A stretch of 38,238 bases of DNA from a virus. Position numbers and translations under genes: made by a program. Position 1 is the first letter of the stretch; each line of letters starts with the position of its first letter. The stretch lies in the IMG/VR virus record IMGVR_UViG_3300035698_002549, positions 1 through 38,238 of that record; one strand, written 5' to 3'. A model generated the notes under the pieces. The model was not told where the DNA came from. It did not search any database and saw nothing but the letters and a program-made list of their open reading frames with translations. This document shows positions 23,000-31,046 of the stretch, piece after piece.

Positions 23000-23428
23000 A
23001 TGGCCGATTATGAAATGTACGATTACCTGACGACTATCGCGGCTGATGTGGATATTACGTTGACCGTCAAGCCGCAACAGGTGATCACTGAGTTTGGGGA
23101 AAAGAATCAGATAGTACACACCTCTGACGATGGCTCAGAGACTCGTATCAGCATTGGAGATGATGCGACATGGTTCTATGCCACCTTGCTATTTCCGGTC
23201 AAAGCATTTACGGCTGACGTGTCCACGATCTTCGATCTGTATCACGACACAGCCAAAGCAAACGGGATTGTTTCATCATTTAAATGGACGCATGTTGCCG
23301 AGGTTGGAACGGATCATACCTACGTTGTCCGGTTCGATTCGTCTATGGTGCGTACCATGGCCCGAACAGGAGTTCATGGCATACCGTCTATAAAGTTGCG
23401 AGTGCTTGGGAGAATTGTAGATGCTTAG
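23000..23428 (+). CDS. Distal tail-type minor tail protein
   Basis: A 142-residue beta-predicted protein directly after the tape measure, which is the place of the distal tail or hub-proximal protein. It contains WFYATLLFPVKAFTADVSTIFDLYHD and a final strand PSIKLRVLGRIVDA, as in small minor tail proteins. I cannot assign a family. It overlaps the hub gene by eight bases. Confidence 0.65.
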   Translation: MADYEMYDYLTTIAADVDITLTVKPQQVITEFGEKNQIVHTSDDGSETRISIGDDATWFYATLLFPVKAFTADVSTIFDLYHDTAKANGIVSSFKWTHVAEVGTDHTYVVRFDSSMVRTMARTGVHGIPSIKLRVLGRIVDA

Positions 23429-26294
23429 TCTTTCAGCCACAGCCACAGCTATATTAGCAGACATTAAAAAGTCAAGGTGGTTGTTTGATGTTACCACGGC
23501 TGCTGGTATTCGTTATTCATGGGCAACGGCGGCAACGACAACAACCGAAGCCGTGGTATGGGAGACTGATGTTGTATGGGAAGCCGATGTTGTATGGGAA
23601 ACTCAAGACGTAACCTACACGTCCTCTATTCTAAATTTTTCCGGTGTCACCATGAATCGGTCAAATACCGAATCAGGCCAAATGTCTTTCAATACAATGT
23701 CGTTTTCAGTTCCGAACAAAGCCAACACCATTGACGCTGCTGATTTTGTTGGCGCAACTATAACGGCTGGATGGTGGATCAATGATGGTTCAGATTCGGA
23801 AGTTGCCACTGAGTGGCAGTTCGTGGTTTCTGCTGGTGGCGTGACTGATAATCAACAGGTTTTGAGTTTTAAATGCGAAAGCCTGTTGAGCAAATACGTT
23901 AAAGGCGTTTATCCTAATGGGCAACTTGTATCGGCTATTGCCCCTGAATATAGTATGCTGGATGATTTAGCTTGTGTGCCTGAAATCTTTGGATCACCAT
24001 ATGCCAATATGTTCTGCCTGTTGGACACCAACACGACAACGCGCCATTATCTTTTAGGGCTGGCGTCTCATACCTACGCAATAACGAAAGTTCATTCTCC
24101 CGAAGAGGCTGACGGTTCAGACGAATACGATAGCGGATCGTATACTTTTACCCAGAAAAACTATACTTTCGGTGGTGTGTCTTATCGAGTTGTTGCTCCG
24201 GTTATCATGGACGCAGACGCAGACGGAACGGCAGACTCAACCGGTTTATGGGCAAGTGGCCAATCGTTTCTATCAGCTCCCATGAAGTTAACGCGAAACG
24301 ATACGGCCACTATGATTTCACCGGTCGATCAAATCAAATTCATTTTAGAGGATATGGGCGTTCCGACTTGGTACATTGACGGATCGGGAACGTTTACCGC
24401 TACAAAGGCCACGGTTGATGGTTGGGGTCTTGAGTGGAATTTAAATTTATCCAGAAAAGAGAATAGGAAAAACCTGCTTTCACGACTTTTAAACTCCTGC
24501 AATTGCTATATACTGGAAACCGATAAAATTGAAATCCATCCTTACATTAAAACAAGTCAAAAGACTTTTGACAATGCGCTGATAAAAAAGACCGGAAATG
24601 AGCCAACCGATCCGAGTTCGTTTAAAACATCGAATTCCTACACGTCTGAATCAGACAGCGGATATGTCAGATATTACGATAACACTAAACCTGATTATAT
24701 GTCTATCGTAGCCATAGCGGCACCGAATACAACAACAGCTACTATTGAATCTGGCGAGCTATTCGTACCGTCTAATGACTCACAAGTTGCGATTCGAATA
24801 GGCGAACTGCATTATATCCGAAGGATTTACAAAGACGGAAGTCGGTCGTTTAAGTCTCAAATTTCAGCAGCTATAATGCAGCCAAATGATGTGATTACAA
24901 TTAGTGGTGACAATTACGGCGGTATTTATGATGTTGTTGTGAGCAAGGTAACGATTTACAACAACATGGATCTGGCTTTTGACTGTGATAAATACAGCAT
25001 ATCGCTTGAAGACTTCGCAGATTCAACGCCTGGCGCTGTCACCCCGGCAACGGATATAACGACCGATTACTGGCGCATGATGCGGAATCATTATACAGTA
25101 AGGGCAGACGGAGGCGAGGAATTCAGAACTATCCAAGCCGCCTTAGCTGCGGTGCCAAGCGGTGGCGGTATGATATTTGTTTACAACGGAGATTATACCC
25201 TTGAAAATGGCGGGACAACAATTCCAAATGCAAATATAGACATATATGGAGAAAGTCGCAATGGGGTGCAAATTGGTAATTATGCCAGCAGTGAAGGGTT
25301 TATTTTATCAGGTGCATATTCTGACAAGCAATACAGGTTTAACAATTTTTCAGTAACTTCGAACAATGGAGCTGCAACATCAACCTCAATGTTTTTGTTT
25401 AGCGGTGGAACAGGAAGTCGTGATTGCAGGTTTCTGTTTAGCAAAATAAATATAGGTCTTTCTGATTCAGATTTTGGCATCTATGCCGGTGGCGGTTCAT
25501 CGGCTCCAACTGTTGGGACAGTATCAATAGATGATATTTACAGTAGCGGTGGAGATAGGTTTTTATATTTTTACACCGCCATAGGCAATCCAGACACAGA
25601 CCTTAAAGCGATTAACTGTAATATATTAAATTGTAATTACGCATTTTATAACAACAATGTTGATTTAGTATCAATAAACGACAACACTATGTCTGGCATA
25701 TTGAAAACGCCAGTTAACATACAAAGCTCTAACGGTACATCGTCAGTATCGAGAAACAAAATCGCCATAGAAACATCAGCAAATGATGCTTCTGGTGATT
25801 TAATTTACGGAATACTGTCAAATGCTGGGAGCATAGATATAAACGACAACCATATACTTTTTAACGACAACAGGACAACTGGGGTATGTATGGGTGTTTA
25901 CCATAACGACCATGACAGCACAATATCAGGAAACGAAATAAACATAAACACAGCGAAGGACTATGACACGATAGGGATAGAGCTTGGATCGACCGCAAGC
26001 GCACTTGCAACTGCAACCTCTATCCTTGGTAACAATATAAGAATTGACAACAAGGCTATATCAACAAACAGCAACGTAGGAATACGGTTACTTGGTACAG
26101 GATCAGGCAATGTTGTGAAAAACACTATCAACAGCAACATCATAAACGGAGTAAACAACGGAGCAAAAGACTATGGGATTACGCTTTATCTTGCTGATTA
26201 CAATTATGGCAGGGGAAATTTAGCTATCGACGGTGGAACGGCATACGTCGATACGGGTGGAACTGGCAATTCTATAACTATAGCGGCGGTATAA
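23421..26294 (+). CDS. Tail hub protein fused to a right-handed beta-helix spike
   Basis: A 957-residue protein. Residues ~1-550 look like a tail hub/baseplate protein: MLSLSATATAILADIKKSRWLFDV, then SPVDQIKFILEDMGVPTWYID and LLSRLLNSCNCYILETDKIEIHP. From ~560, RADGGEEFRTIQAALAAVPSGGGMI begins a pectate-lyase-like parallel beta-helix, with repeated short strands such as DLVSINDNTMSGI, VSRNKIAIET, IDINDNHILF and ISGNEININT. Such helices bind or cleave surface polysaccharide. Joining receptor binding to the hub in a single chain is unusual. Three VVWExD repeats occur at ~45-62. Confidence 0.82.
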   Translation: MLSLSATATAILADIKKSRWLFDVTTAAGIRYSWATAATTTTEAVVWETDVVWEADVVWETQDVTYTSSILNFSGVTMNRSNTESGQMSFNTMSFSVPNKANTIDAADFVGATITAGWWINDGSDSEVATEWQFVVSAGGVTDNQQVLSFKCESLLSKYVKGVYPNGQLVSAIAPEYSMLDDLACVPEIFGSPYANMFCLLDTNTTTRHYLLGLASHTYAITKVHSPEEADGSDEYDSGSYTFTQKNYTFGGVSYRVVAPVIMDADADGTADSTGLWASGQSFLSAPMKLTRNDTATMISPVDQIKFILEDMGVPTWYIDGSGTFTATKATVDGWGLEWNLNLSRKENRKNLLSRLLNSCNCYILETDKIEIHPYIKTSQKTFDNALIKKTGNEPTDPSSFKTSNSYTSESDSGYVRYYDNTKPDYMSIVAIAAPNTTTATIESGELFVPSNDSQVAIRIGELHYIRRIYKDGSRSFKSQISAAIMQPNDVITISGDNYGGIYDVVVSKVTIYNNMDLAFDCDKYSISLEDFADSTPGAVTPATDITTDYWRMMRNHYTVRADGGEEFRTIQAALAAVPSGGGMIFVYNGDYTLENGGTTIPNANIDIYGESRNGVQIGNYASSEGFILSGAYSDKQYRFNNFSVTSNNGAATSTSMFLFSGGTGSRDCRFLFSKINIGLSDSDFGIYAGGGSSAPTVGTVSIDDIYSSGGDRFLYFYTAIGNPDTDLKAINCNILNCNYAFYNNNVDLVSINDNTMSGILKTPVNIQSSNGTSSVSRNKIAIETSANDASGDLIYGILSNAGSIDINDNHILFNDNRTTGVCMGVYHNDHDSTISGNEININTAKDYDTIGIELGSTASALATATSILGNNIRIDNKAISTNSNVGIRLLGTGSGNVVKNTINSNIINGVNNGAKDYGITLYLADYNYGRGNLAIDGGTAYVDTGGTGNSITIAAV
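23553..23606 (+). repeat. 18-bp coding tandem repeat (x3)
   Basis: Three consecutive 18-nt units encode VVWETD, VVWEAD and VVWETQ in the hub protein. The units differ by a few bases, indicating an older duplication. They would extend or reinforce a strand near the N-terminus. Confidence 0.85.
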
Positions 26295-26295
26295 A

Positions 26296-26724
26296 ATGAA
26301 CTGCATAATCTACCACAAAAAGCATATAGACCACTACATAGAAAATGTTGCGGTTGATGGCCTGTCTTTTTGCGGTAGCAATAAAATGGTTGTTCTTGGA
26401 AGGCGGCATCCATTTGAAATCAAATTCACAACCGAATTTCTAACCGGCGATGTTTCCAAAGTCAATCCTGAATCAATATCAAACGCTCCAACATTCTCAG
26501 GCCAACCAGTTGACGGCAGAGACGCCGTAAGCGCCATTGTGCGCGATCAAATTGCAATGGCATACTCGCTATCGGATGAGGCTAAAATATCAAGACTACG
26601 GCTGTCTGGCAAGCTCAGTGACGATGATTGGAATAAATACGTTGGCGCAGTTGATGCGATAGTCGAATCAGGCAAGCAAATCAAAGATAAGGTTTTCCCA
26701 AAAGACAAAGAGGCGGTGAAATAA
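26296..26724 (+). CDS. Tail-associated protein of unknown function
   Basis: A 142-residue protein. The first half is mixed (IENVAVDGLSFCGSNKMVVLGRRHPFEIKFTTEFL) and the second half helical and charged (DAVSAIVRDQIAMAYSLSDEAKISRLRLSGKLSDDDWNKYVGAVDAIVESGKQIKD). It lies between the spike and the fibre-like gene and overlaps the next ATG (TAATG). It could be a chaperone or a small structural partner of the fibre; no family is recognised. Confidence 0.6.
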   Translation: MNCIIYHKKHIDHYIENVAVDGLSFCGSNKMVVLGRRHPFEIKFTTEFLTGDVSKVNPESISNAPTFSGQPVDGRDAVSAIVRDQIAMAYSLSDEAKISRLRLSGKLSDDDWNKYVGAVDAIVESGKQIKDKVFPKDKEAVK

Positions 26725-27902
26725 TGGCCACACGGAATACAACATGGTATCGATTCGGCAGAACGGGCGGGGTTGCCAATGTTGATATGGATGCGATTGA
26801 CGGTAACGACGCAACCCTGCACGATAAAGATCTTTGCATCGTCCTTGACGTTGACACGCTCATTGCCGAAGAGTTTGTCATGGACATTGACAACGCCGGG
26901 GCTGCTGATGGTGTTTTGATCGTTACACCAACCACAAACCCAGGCGATAAGCGGTGGCTGTTTACCCGTAGGCGATCAAGAACGATTATTGAAACGTTGA
27001 CAGGCACAAAGACAATGGGTCTTGGAGACATGGACGGCTATAATGTTTATGACCCTGGCGGTTCGACTCGTATCGTGCTTTTACCAGCCGAGGAAAAAGG
27101 GTTTGTTGTCATTCAAAATTCTGCCGATGCCGCTGAAAGTTTAACGGTTAAAGACGATTCAAACACAGATACAATCGGGACTTTACCGCAAAACGGCAGT
27201 GGTCTTTTTATTTGTGATGGTACGACTTGGCGGCAGTTTGCGAATACCGGGGCTATGGTTGCGACTACTGGCACCTTTTCAGGTGACATTGTAACAACAG
27301 AAGACGTGAAAATCGGTGACGGTAAATTCATCGGTTCCACTTCAGACCCTGACGCTATAGCCATTTCGGCCGGTGGCGATATTACGCTGACCCAAGATTT
27401 AATATTTGCCGTTGGTAAGCTCATTGGCGTTCTTGGCGATCTTGATCTGATCACCTTAACGGCAGACACAGTAACGGTAGCCGGGGCAGTGGCGGCAACG
27501 TCTGTAAGTGTGGGAGGCAATGTCATTGCCACCACGGCTGGCGCAGAATTTGCGGTGCAGAATCCGACAAACACTGCGGTTTTTCATGTCGGCGGGAGTA
27601 CTACTGTAAACCTTGCAGACAACGAGACGATTACGTTTGAGGTTGGTGGGAACATCTTTACAGTGGTCAATGGAACAACAGGAGCTGGCGCTGTGTTTTT
27701 CGCTGACTACGCGAGTGCGACGATAGTCAAATTGGCTGACCCGTCTGCGGAGTTTGAAATCACAGACACGGATACTGCAAAAATTGCGGTTTTCAAAGGC
27801 GCCGCAGATGGAACAGTTAGCATAAAAAACTATCAAAATGCTGTTCGGGCATTGCGTGTTAATAGCCTGGGCAAAGTTAACGCCGCGACCGCGCCAGCGT
27901 AG
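26724..27902 (+). CDS. Probable tail fibre or appendage protein
   Basis: A 392-residue protein. Residues ~1-170 form a mixed beta module (TWYRFGRTGGVANVDMDAIDG, IVLLPAEEKGFVVIQNSADAAESLTVKDDSNTDTIGTLP), like phage adhesin domains. Residues ~180-360 contain short repeated beta units typical of trimeric fibres (GTFSGDIVTTEDVKIGDGKFIGS, GDITLTQDLIFAVGKLIG, TADTVTVAGAVAATSVSVGG). Its place before the lysis genes fits a late-encoded fibre. The C-terminus ends in RALRVNSLGKVNAATAPA, without a chaperone domain. Confidence 0.72.
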   Translation: MATRNTTWYRFGRTGGVANVDMDAIDGNDATLHDKDLCIVLDVDTLIAEEFVMDIDNAGAADGVLIVTPTTNPGDKRWLFTRRRSRTIIETLTGTKTMGLGDMDGYNVYDPGGSTRIVLLPAEEKGFVVIQNSADAAESLTVKDDSNTDTIGTLPQNGSGLFICDGTTWRQFANTGAMVATTGTFSGDIVTTEDVKIGDGKFIGSTSDPDAIAISAGGDITLTQDLIFAVGKLIGVLGDLDLITLTADTVTVAGAVAATSVSVGGNVIATTAGAEFAVQNPTNTAVFHVGGSTTVNLADNETITFEVGGNIFTVVNGTTGAGAVFFADYASATIVKLADPSAEFEITDTDTAKIAVFKGAADGTVSIKNYQNAVRALRVNSLGKVNAATAPA

Positions 27903-27968
27903 CTGTGTTTTTGAGTCTGTAATGATAGGGATTTAAGACCAATGTAAAACAAGAGTAGAAAGTTCAAC

Positions 27969-27987
27969 CTGACCGGATCTGACCGGA
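27969..27987. repeat. 10-bp tandem repeat before the lysis genes
   Basis: CTGACCGGA occurs twice with a 10-bp period, the second copy running into the GGAGG Shine-Dalgarno of the XhlA-like gene. The 92-bp gap upstream holds no other structure that I can see. Confidence 0.6.
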
Positions 27988-27994
27988 GGACACC

Positions 27995-28189
27995 ATGAAC
28001 GATTTCAACTTGAAACTTTGTGAAGAAAAGCACCGAACCATTGACAAGGAGATTGAAACCGTGTGGAAACGAATTGACGACTTTGCAAGTAGCCTTGACG
28101 GTTACGGAAAGCTGATGGTTGGCGCTTTGGTTGGAATTATCTTTAATCTGGTGGGGATCATAGCCATTTTTCTGAAAGTGCCGAAATGA
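27995..28189 (+). CDS. XhlA-like lysis-associated membrane protein
   Basis: A 64-residue protein with an N-terminal charged coiled-coil (LCEEKHRTIDKEIETVWKRIDDFAS) and one C-terminal transmembrane helix at ~40-60 (LMVGALVGIIFNLVGIIAIFL). This is the layout of hemolysin XhlA-family proteins, which associate with holins and endolysins. GGAGG precedes the ATG, and the stop overlaps the endolysin ATG (ATGA). It may act as holin or holin partner. Confidence 0.78.
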   Translation: MNDFNLKLCEEKHRTIDKEIETVWKRIDDFASSLDGYGKLMVGALVGIIFNLVGIIAIFLKVPK

Positions 28190-28617
28190 GTTTTAACCAA
28201 TTCAAATTTGGCGAATCGTCCGAAAGTCACCTTGCCACGGTTGACCGCATGTTGACAATGGTTGCGCGTCGATCTTTGGCTTTGGGCATTATGGATATGG
28301 CCGTAATCGATGGCCGAAGATGTAAAGCCGTTCAAGACGATTATTTCATTTCAGGAAAGTCTAAAGTCAAATGGCCGGATTCAAAGCACAATGTTTTAAA
28401 ACCTGATGATCTGGCCATGGCGATTGACATTGTGCCGTATATCGACGGGAAACCATCGTGGAATAAGCTGCATTGTTGCGTCATGGGTGGGATTGTTTTA
28501 TCCGTGGCCGTTTCACTAAATGTTAAAATCAGGTGGGGCGGTAATTGGGATGGAGACGGCGAACCGATAACGGATCAAGACTTCCAAGACCTTGTGCATT
28601 TTGAACTTGTAGCATAA
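28186..28617 (+). CDS. Endolysin, peptidase M15 type
   Basis: A 143-residue peptidoglycan peptidase of the VanY/L-Ala-D-Glu endopeptidase type. Zinc ligands are evident as His68 (SKHN), Asp81 (MAIDIVPY) and His138 (LVHFEL), with the family's IRWGGNWDGDG block at ~115-125. There is no signal peptide and no wall-binding domain; it would rely on a holin for release. A single compact catalytic domain is typical of phages of Gram-negative bacteria. The downstream gene encodes a small candidate holin. Confidence 0.9.
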   Translation: MSFNQFKFGESSESHLATVDRMLTMVARRSLALGIMDMAVIDGRRCKAVQDDYFISGKSKVKWPDSKHNVLKPDDLAMAIDIVPYIDGKPSWNKLHCCVMGGIVLSVAVSLNVKIRWGGNWDGDGEPITDQDFQDLVHFELVA

Positions 28618-28628
28618 AGGAGGCTACC

Positions 28629-28793
28629 ATGGTGCCCACAGACGCCCAAATTATCGACTTCTTTTCAGGTCATGGCATGGTTACGGCCTTTTGTTTTGGT
28701 GCCGTTTTCGGTGCCTTTCCAGGCTATCTCAAAGGGGTTTGGCAACGAATGAAGAGCATGAAGAAGGCAAGGGCGAATGGTGATCAACCATGA
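28629..28793 (+). CDS. Small membrane protein, candidate holin (54 aa)
   Basis: A 54-residue protein with AAAGGAGG before ATG 28629. Residues ~10-35 (DFFSGHGMVTAFCFGAVFGAFPGYL) form one hydrophobic, Gly-rich segment, and a basic C-terminus (RMKSMKKARANG) follows. Its stop overlaps the next ATG (ATGA). Small size, one membrane segment, basic tail and position next to the endolysin fit a class III-like holin or pinholin, but this is inferred from context. Confidence 0.65.
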   Translation: MVPTDAQIIDFFSGHGMVTAFCFGAVFGAFPGYLKGVWQRMKSMKKARANGDQP

Positions 28794-29203
28794 CTAAAAT
28801 ACTAACTCCACTGGTGCTTGAATACATTGACGATCGATACGTTAGGCTTGTAATGCCATTTGGCTTTTACAGTACTGTTTTAAAGCGGCCTGTATTTGCG
28901 CCAATCGGTTTCGTATGTGATCTTGAATCCGTACCTGGCATCCGTGGTACAAGTCCCCGTGGCGGCGTTGCCCATGATTATACATGCCGGGTTGATTCCG
29001 TTCCTCGTATTACCAAAAAACAAGCCGCTGCTGTATATCGCGAAGTATCCGGTTATCTGTACCAACAAAGAGCCAAGGGCAAACCCGGGAAGTCATGGGG
29101 TTTTATCAAGGCATGGGCAAAGTGGGCAGTGGTACGGGTTGCCCCAAGATATTTCCACAAACATAAAGTCATGGCCAGTTATGAAGATGTGGCTGGTTTT
29201 TAA
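28790..29203 (+). CDS. DUF1353-family phage protein
   Basis: A 137-residue protein with the DUF1353 pattern: FAPIGFVCDLESVPGIRG at ~35-52, GVAHDYTCR at ~59-67, then KKQAAAVYREV. The conserved FxCDLxSVP and HDY residues are present; the last ~40 residues are basic and helical. The family is common near phage lysis or tail modules; its function is unknown. Its TAA stop is within the perfect palindromic element, and the opposing gene overlaps its last 35 bases. Confidence 0.82.
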   Translation: MTKILTPLVLEYIDDRYVRLVMPFGFYSTVLKRPVFAPIGFVCDLESVPGIRGTSPRGGVAHDYTCRVDSVPRITKKQAAAVYREVSGYLYQQRAKGKPGKSWGFIKAWAKWAVVRVAPRYFHKHKVMASYEDVAGF

Positions 29204-29513
29204 ACCGGTTTAATCCATATATGCGACATTCAACCTGAGAGCAACAACCGTATTCGTCTAATTTCGTGCATATGAATTTGCATTCGTGGAGCCCTTTCTC
29301 AGCGTTAGGCCGTGGTGGTGGCGGTGGTGGCGCTCCGGTTGGCCTTTCGGTCGGCATCTCCGGGTGAACGGTTTCACGGCTTAGGCATCTCGGCCGAACA
29401 ATGGCTTCGCTTGTAATCTTCCCACATCGAATACATTTCCATTCTCCAGCCATTCCACGACCATCCGTATTGACGCTGTTGTGGATTCCGATTTTACAAA
29501 GAATTGCTTTCAT
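29169..29513 (-). CDS. Cysteine-rich protein with proline run
   Basis: A 114-residue protein from ATG 29513, with GGGAGG six bases upstream inside the end of the preceding gene. Two Cys-rich parts are separated by a six-proline linker: WKCIRCGKI near the start, then HECKFICTKLDEYGCCSQVECRIYG. This suggests one or two zinc-binding modules. I do not recognise a family. It is the last gene of the leftward operon. Its coding sequence reads through the palindromic element and overlaps the 3' end of the DUF1353 gene by 35 bases. Confidence 0.65.
   Translation of the reverse strand: MKAILCKIGIHNSVNTDGRGMAGEWKCIRCGKITSEAIVRPRCLSRETVHPEMPTERPTGAPPPPPPRPNAEKGLHECKFICTKLDEYGCCSQVECRIYGLNRFKNQPHLHNWP
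29200..29213. promoter_or_regulatory. 14-bp palindromic element, copy 5 (perfect, convergent junction)
   Basis: TTAAACCGGTTTAA is a perfect 14-bp palindrome at the point where the rightward and leftward operons meet. It includes the DUF1353 stop codon. Confidence 0.65.
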
Positions 29514-29514
29514 T

Positions 29515-30090
29515 TTAAACCTCCCTATCATGCGTTAATATCCGCTTAATAGCCTTCACTCGTTCCGACCATATCCATACCTTCCACCTATACCGATTAA
29601 GCATCCTTGACGATCTGACAGCCCTGAACCTCCATTGCAGATACACCATAACGATTGGGGTCCGTGGATCATAGCATGGATTCGCTTCTATCCATTTAAG
29701 TGCCCAATCTAAAATCTCATGCTGATAATCCTTGTTGAGTTGCCCAAAGTGAAGATCTTTCCAAATTGCTATACGCTTCCACAGGTCGGGCGGTTTGCGT
29801 CGAACCTTGACCGCCTGGGGCCGCCCCCTGGCGTCTTTCGGTGCTATCATGCGGACTGCCTCCATCAATCCGCAATTATGAAACATCATTAGAAAATCGA
29901 ATGCGTCTCCTTTTTCATGACAACCGTAACAATAGAACCTTTGGCTTTCAGTATCAACTTGAAACGACGGTGTGTCTTCATCGTGAAACGGGCAACATGC
30001 CCATAGTTTACCGCCCTTTTCGGATAGGGTGATGTGGTTTCCGATTATGGTTACGATATCGGTTTGGGCTTTTAGGGTTGCGAGGTTCAT
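29515..30090 (-). CDS. CHC2 zinc-finger primase-like protein
   Basis: A 191-residue protein whose first ~75 residues are a DnaG-type CHC2 zinc domain: CPFHDEDTPSFQV (C33, H36) and FYCYGCHEKGDAFDFLM (C54, C57). In primases it recognises the template initiation site. The rest is a basic region rich in Arg and Trp (residues ~95-191), and no TOPRIM catalytic domain is present in this gene or elsewhere in the window. It may recruit a host primase or act in another initiation step. Its ATG overlaps the methyltransferase stop (TAATG). Confidence 0.85.
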   Translation of the reverse strand: MNLATLKAQTDIVTIIGNHITLSEKGGKLWACCPFHDEDTPSFQVDTESQRFYCYGCHEKGDAFDFLMMFHNCGLMEAVRMIAPKDARGRPQAVKVRRKPPDLWKRIAIWKDLHFGQLNKDYQHEILDWALKWIEANPCYDPRTPIVMVYLQWRFRAVRSSRMLNRYRWKVWIWSERVKAIKRILTHDREV

Positions 30091-31046
30091 TAGAAATCAA
30101 GTTCAAGTTGAGTTTGAACCGAATCCTTAGCACTTTCAACATTCTTTTTCGCTTGGTTGTAGTATGACGTTTTGAGTTCGGCACCGATTCCTTTTCTGCC
30201 GTTCATTATTGCACCATAAACTTCTGACCCAACACCCATGAACGGGGTCCATACTATTTCGCCTGGATTTGACCAAAGAATAATACACCTATTAATTACA
30301 TCAAGTTGAAGTGGGTGGACATGTTTCTCGTCCTCATCGTCCTTGGCTTCCTTAAATGGTAATACCTCATCAATCCTAACATCATCCCAAAATGCCGATG
30401 CATATTGACGCCAAATCCAATGCGAATACCTGTTTTTGATCTGGTTGCCTGGAAAGTTTTTCATTTTCAATAATTCAACAGGCATCTCCCTTGCCCCTGC
30501 GTATTCACTCAATCCGGTTGGATGGGCTATTGGTATTGGGTTGGTCCCTTTTTTTCTAAAAGCCAACAGGTAATCAGCAGACGCAACCGAACACCTTGAC
30601 GAATCTTCAACAATGGTTTTGTGAGCAAGGTTCTTCGCCATGGTTCTATTGCGAACGGCAAGAGGTTCTTTCCAAACCGAATATCTTGCGATATAATGAA
30701 ACCCAATCTTTTCATGGAGTCGGATTATATCGCCTGGAAAGTCTGTCAAATTGTCAATGCCACAATTGCCAGTTGGTACGTCCATGCAATGAACGCATGT
30801 GATTCTTCCAGGCATGGTTATTCTGTAATTTTCACGAACTATATATTCGTAATGTTCGAAAAAATCAACATAGTCTTTGCAGTTTGATAAGTCTCTGGCC
30901 GATGATGAATAGTGATACAGTCCACCGAACGGCGGCGAATAAACAGACAGATGAATTTTATTGTCTGGAAACTCTGACATGACTTCCATACAATCTCCGT
31001 GGTATATCGCGTATTCTTTTGTTATGTCCTGATTGATTACAGCCAT
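30090..31046 (-). CDS. N4/N6 DNA methyltransferase (beta class)
   Basis: A 318-residue amino-methyltransferase. Motif IV is SPPF at residues 37-40, early in the chain, and the SAM motif FMGVGS lies at ~269-274, followed by GAIMNGRKGIGAELK. This order is the beta class (N4-cytosine or N6-adenine). The central ~200 residues probably include the target-recognition part. SPPF often marks N4-cytosine enzymes, but the target cannot be fixed. It overlaps the helicase gene by 10 bases, implying linked function. No restriction endonuclease is seen, so it is likely protective or regulatory. Confidence 0.88.
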   Translation of the reverse strand: MAVINQDITKEYAIYHGDCMEVMSEFPDNKIHLSVYSPPFGGLYHYSSSARDLSNCKDYVDFFEHYEYIVRENYRITMPGRITCVHCMDVPTGNCGIDNLTDFPGDIIRLHEKIGFHYIARYSVWKEPLAVRNRTMAKNLAHKTIVEDSSRCSVASADYLLAFRKKGTNPIPIAHPTGLSEYAGAREMPVELLKMKNFPGNQIKNRYSHWIWRQYASAFWDDVRIDEVLPFKEAKDDEDEKHVHPLQLDVINRCIILWSNPGEIVWTPFMGVGSEVYGAIMNGRKGIGAELKTSYYNQAKKNVESAKDSVQTQLELDF

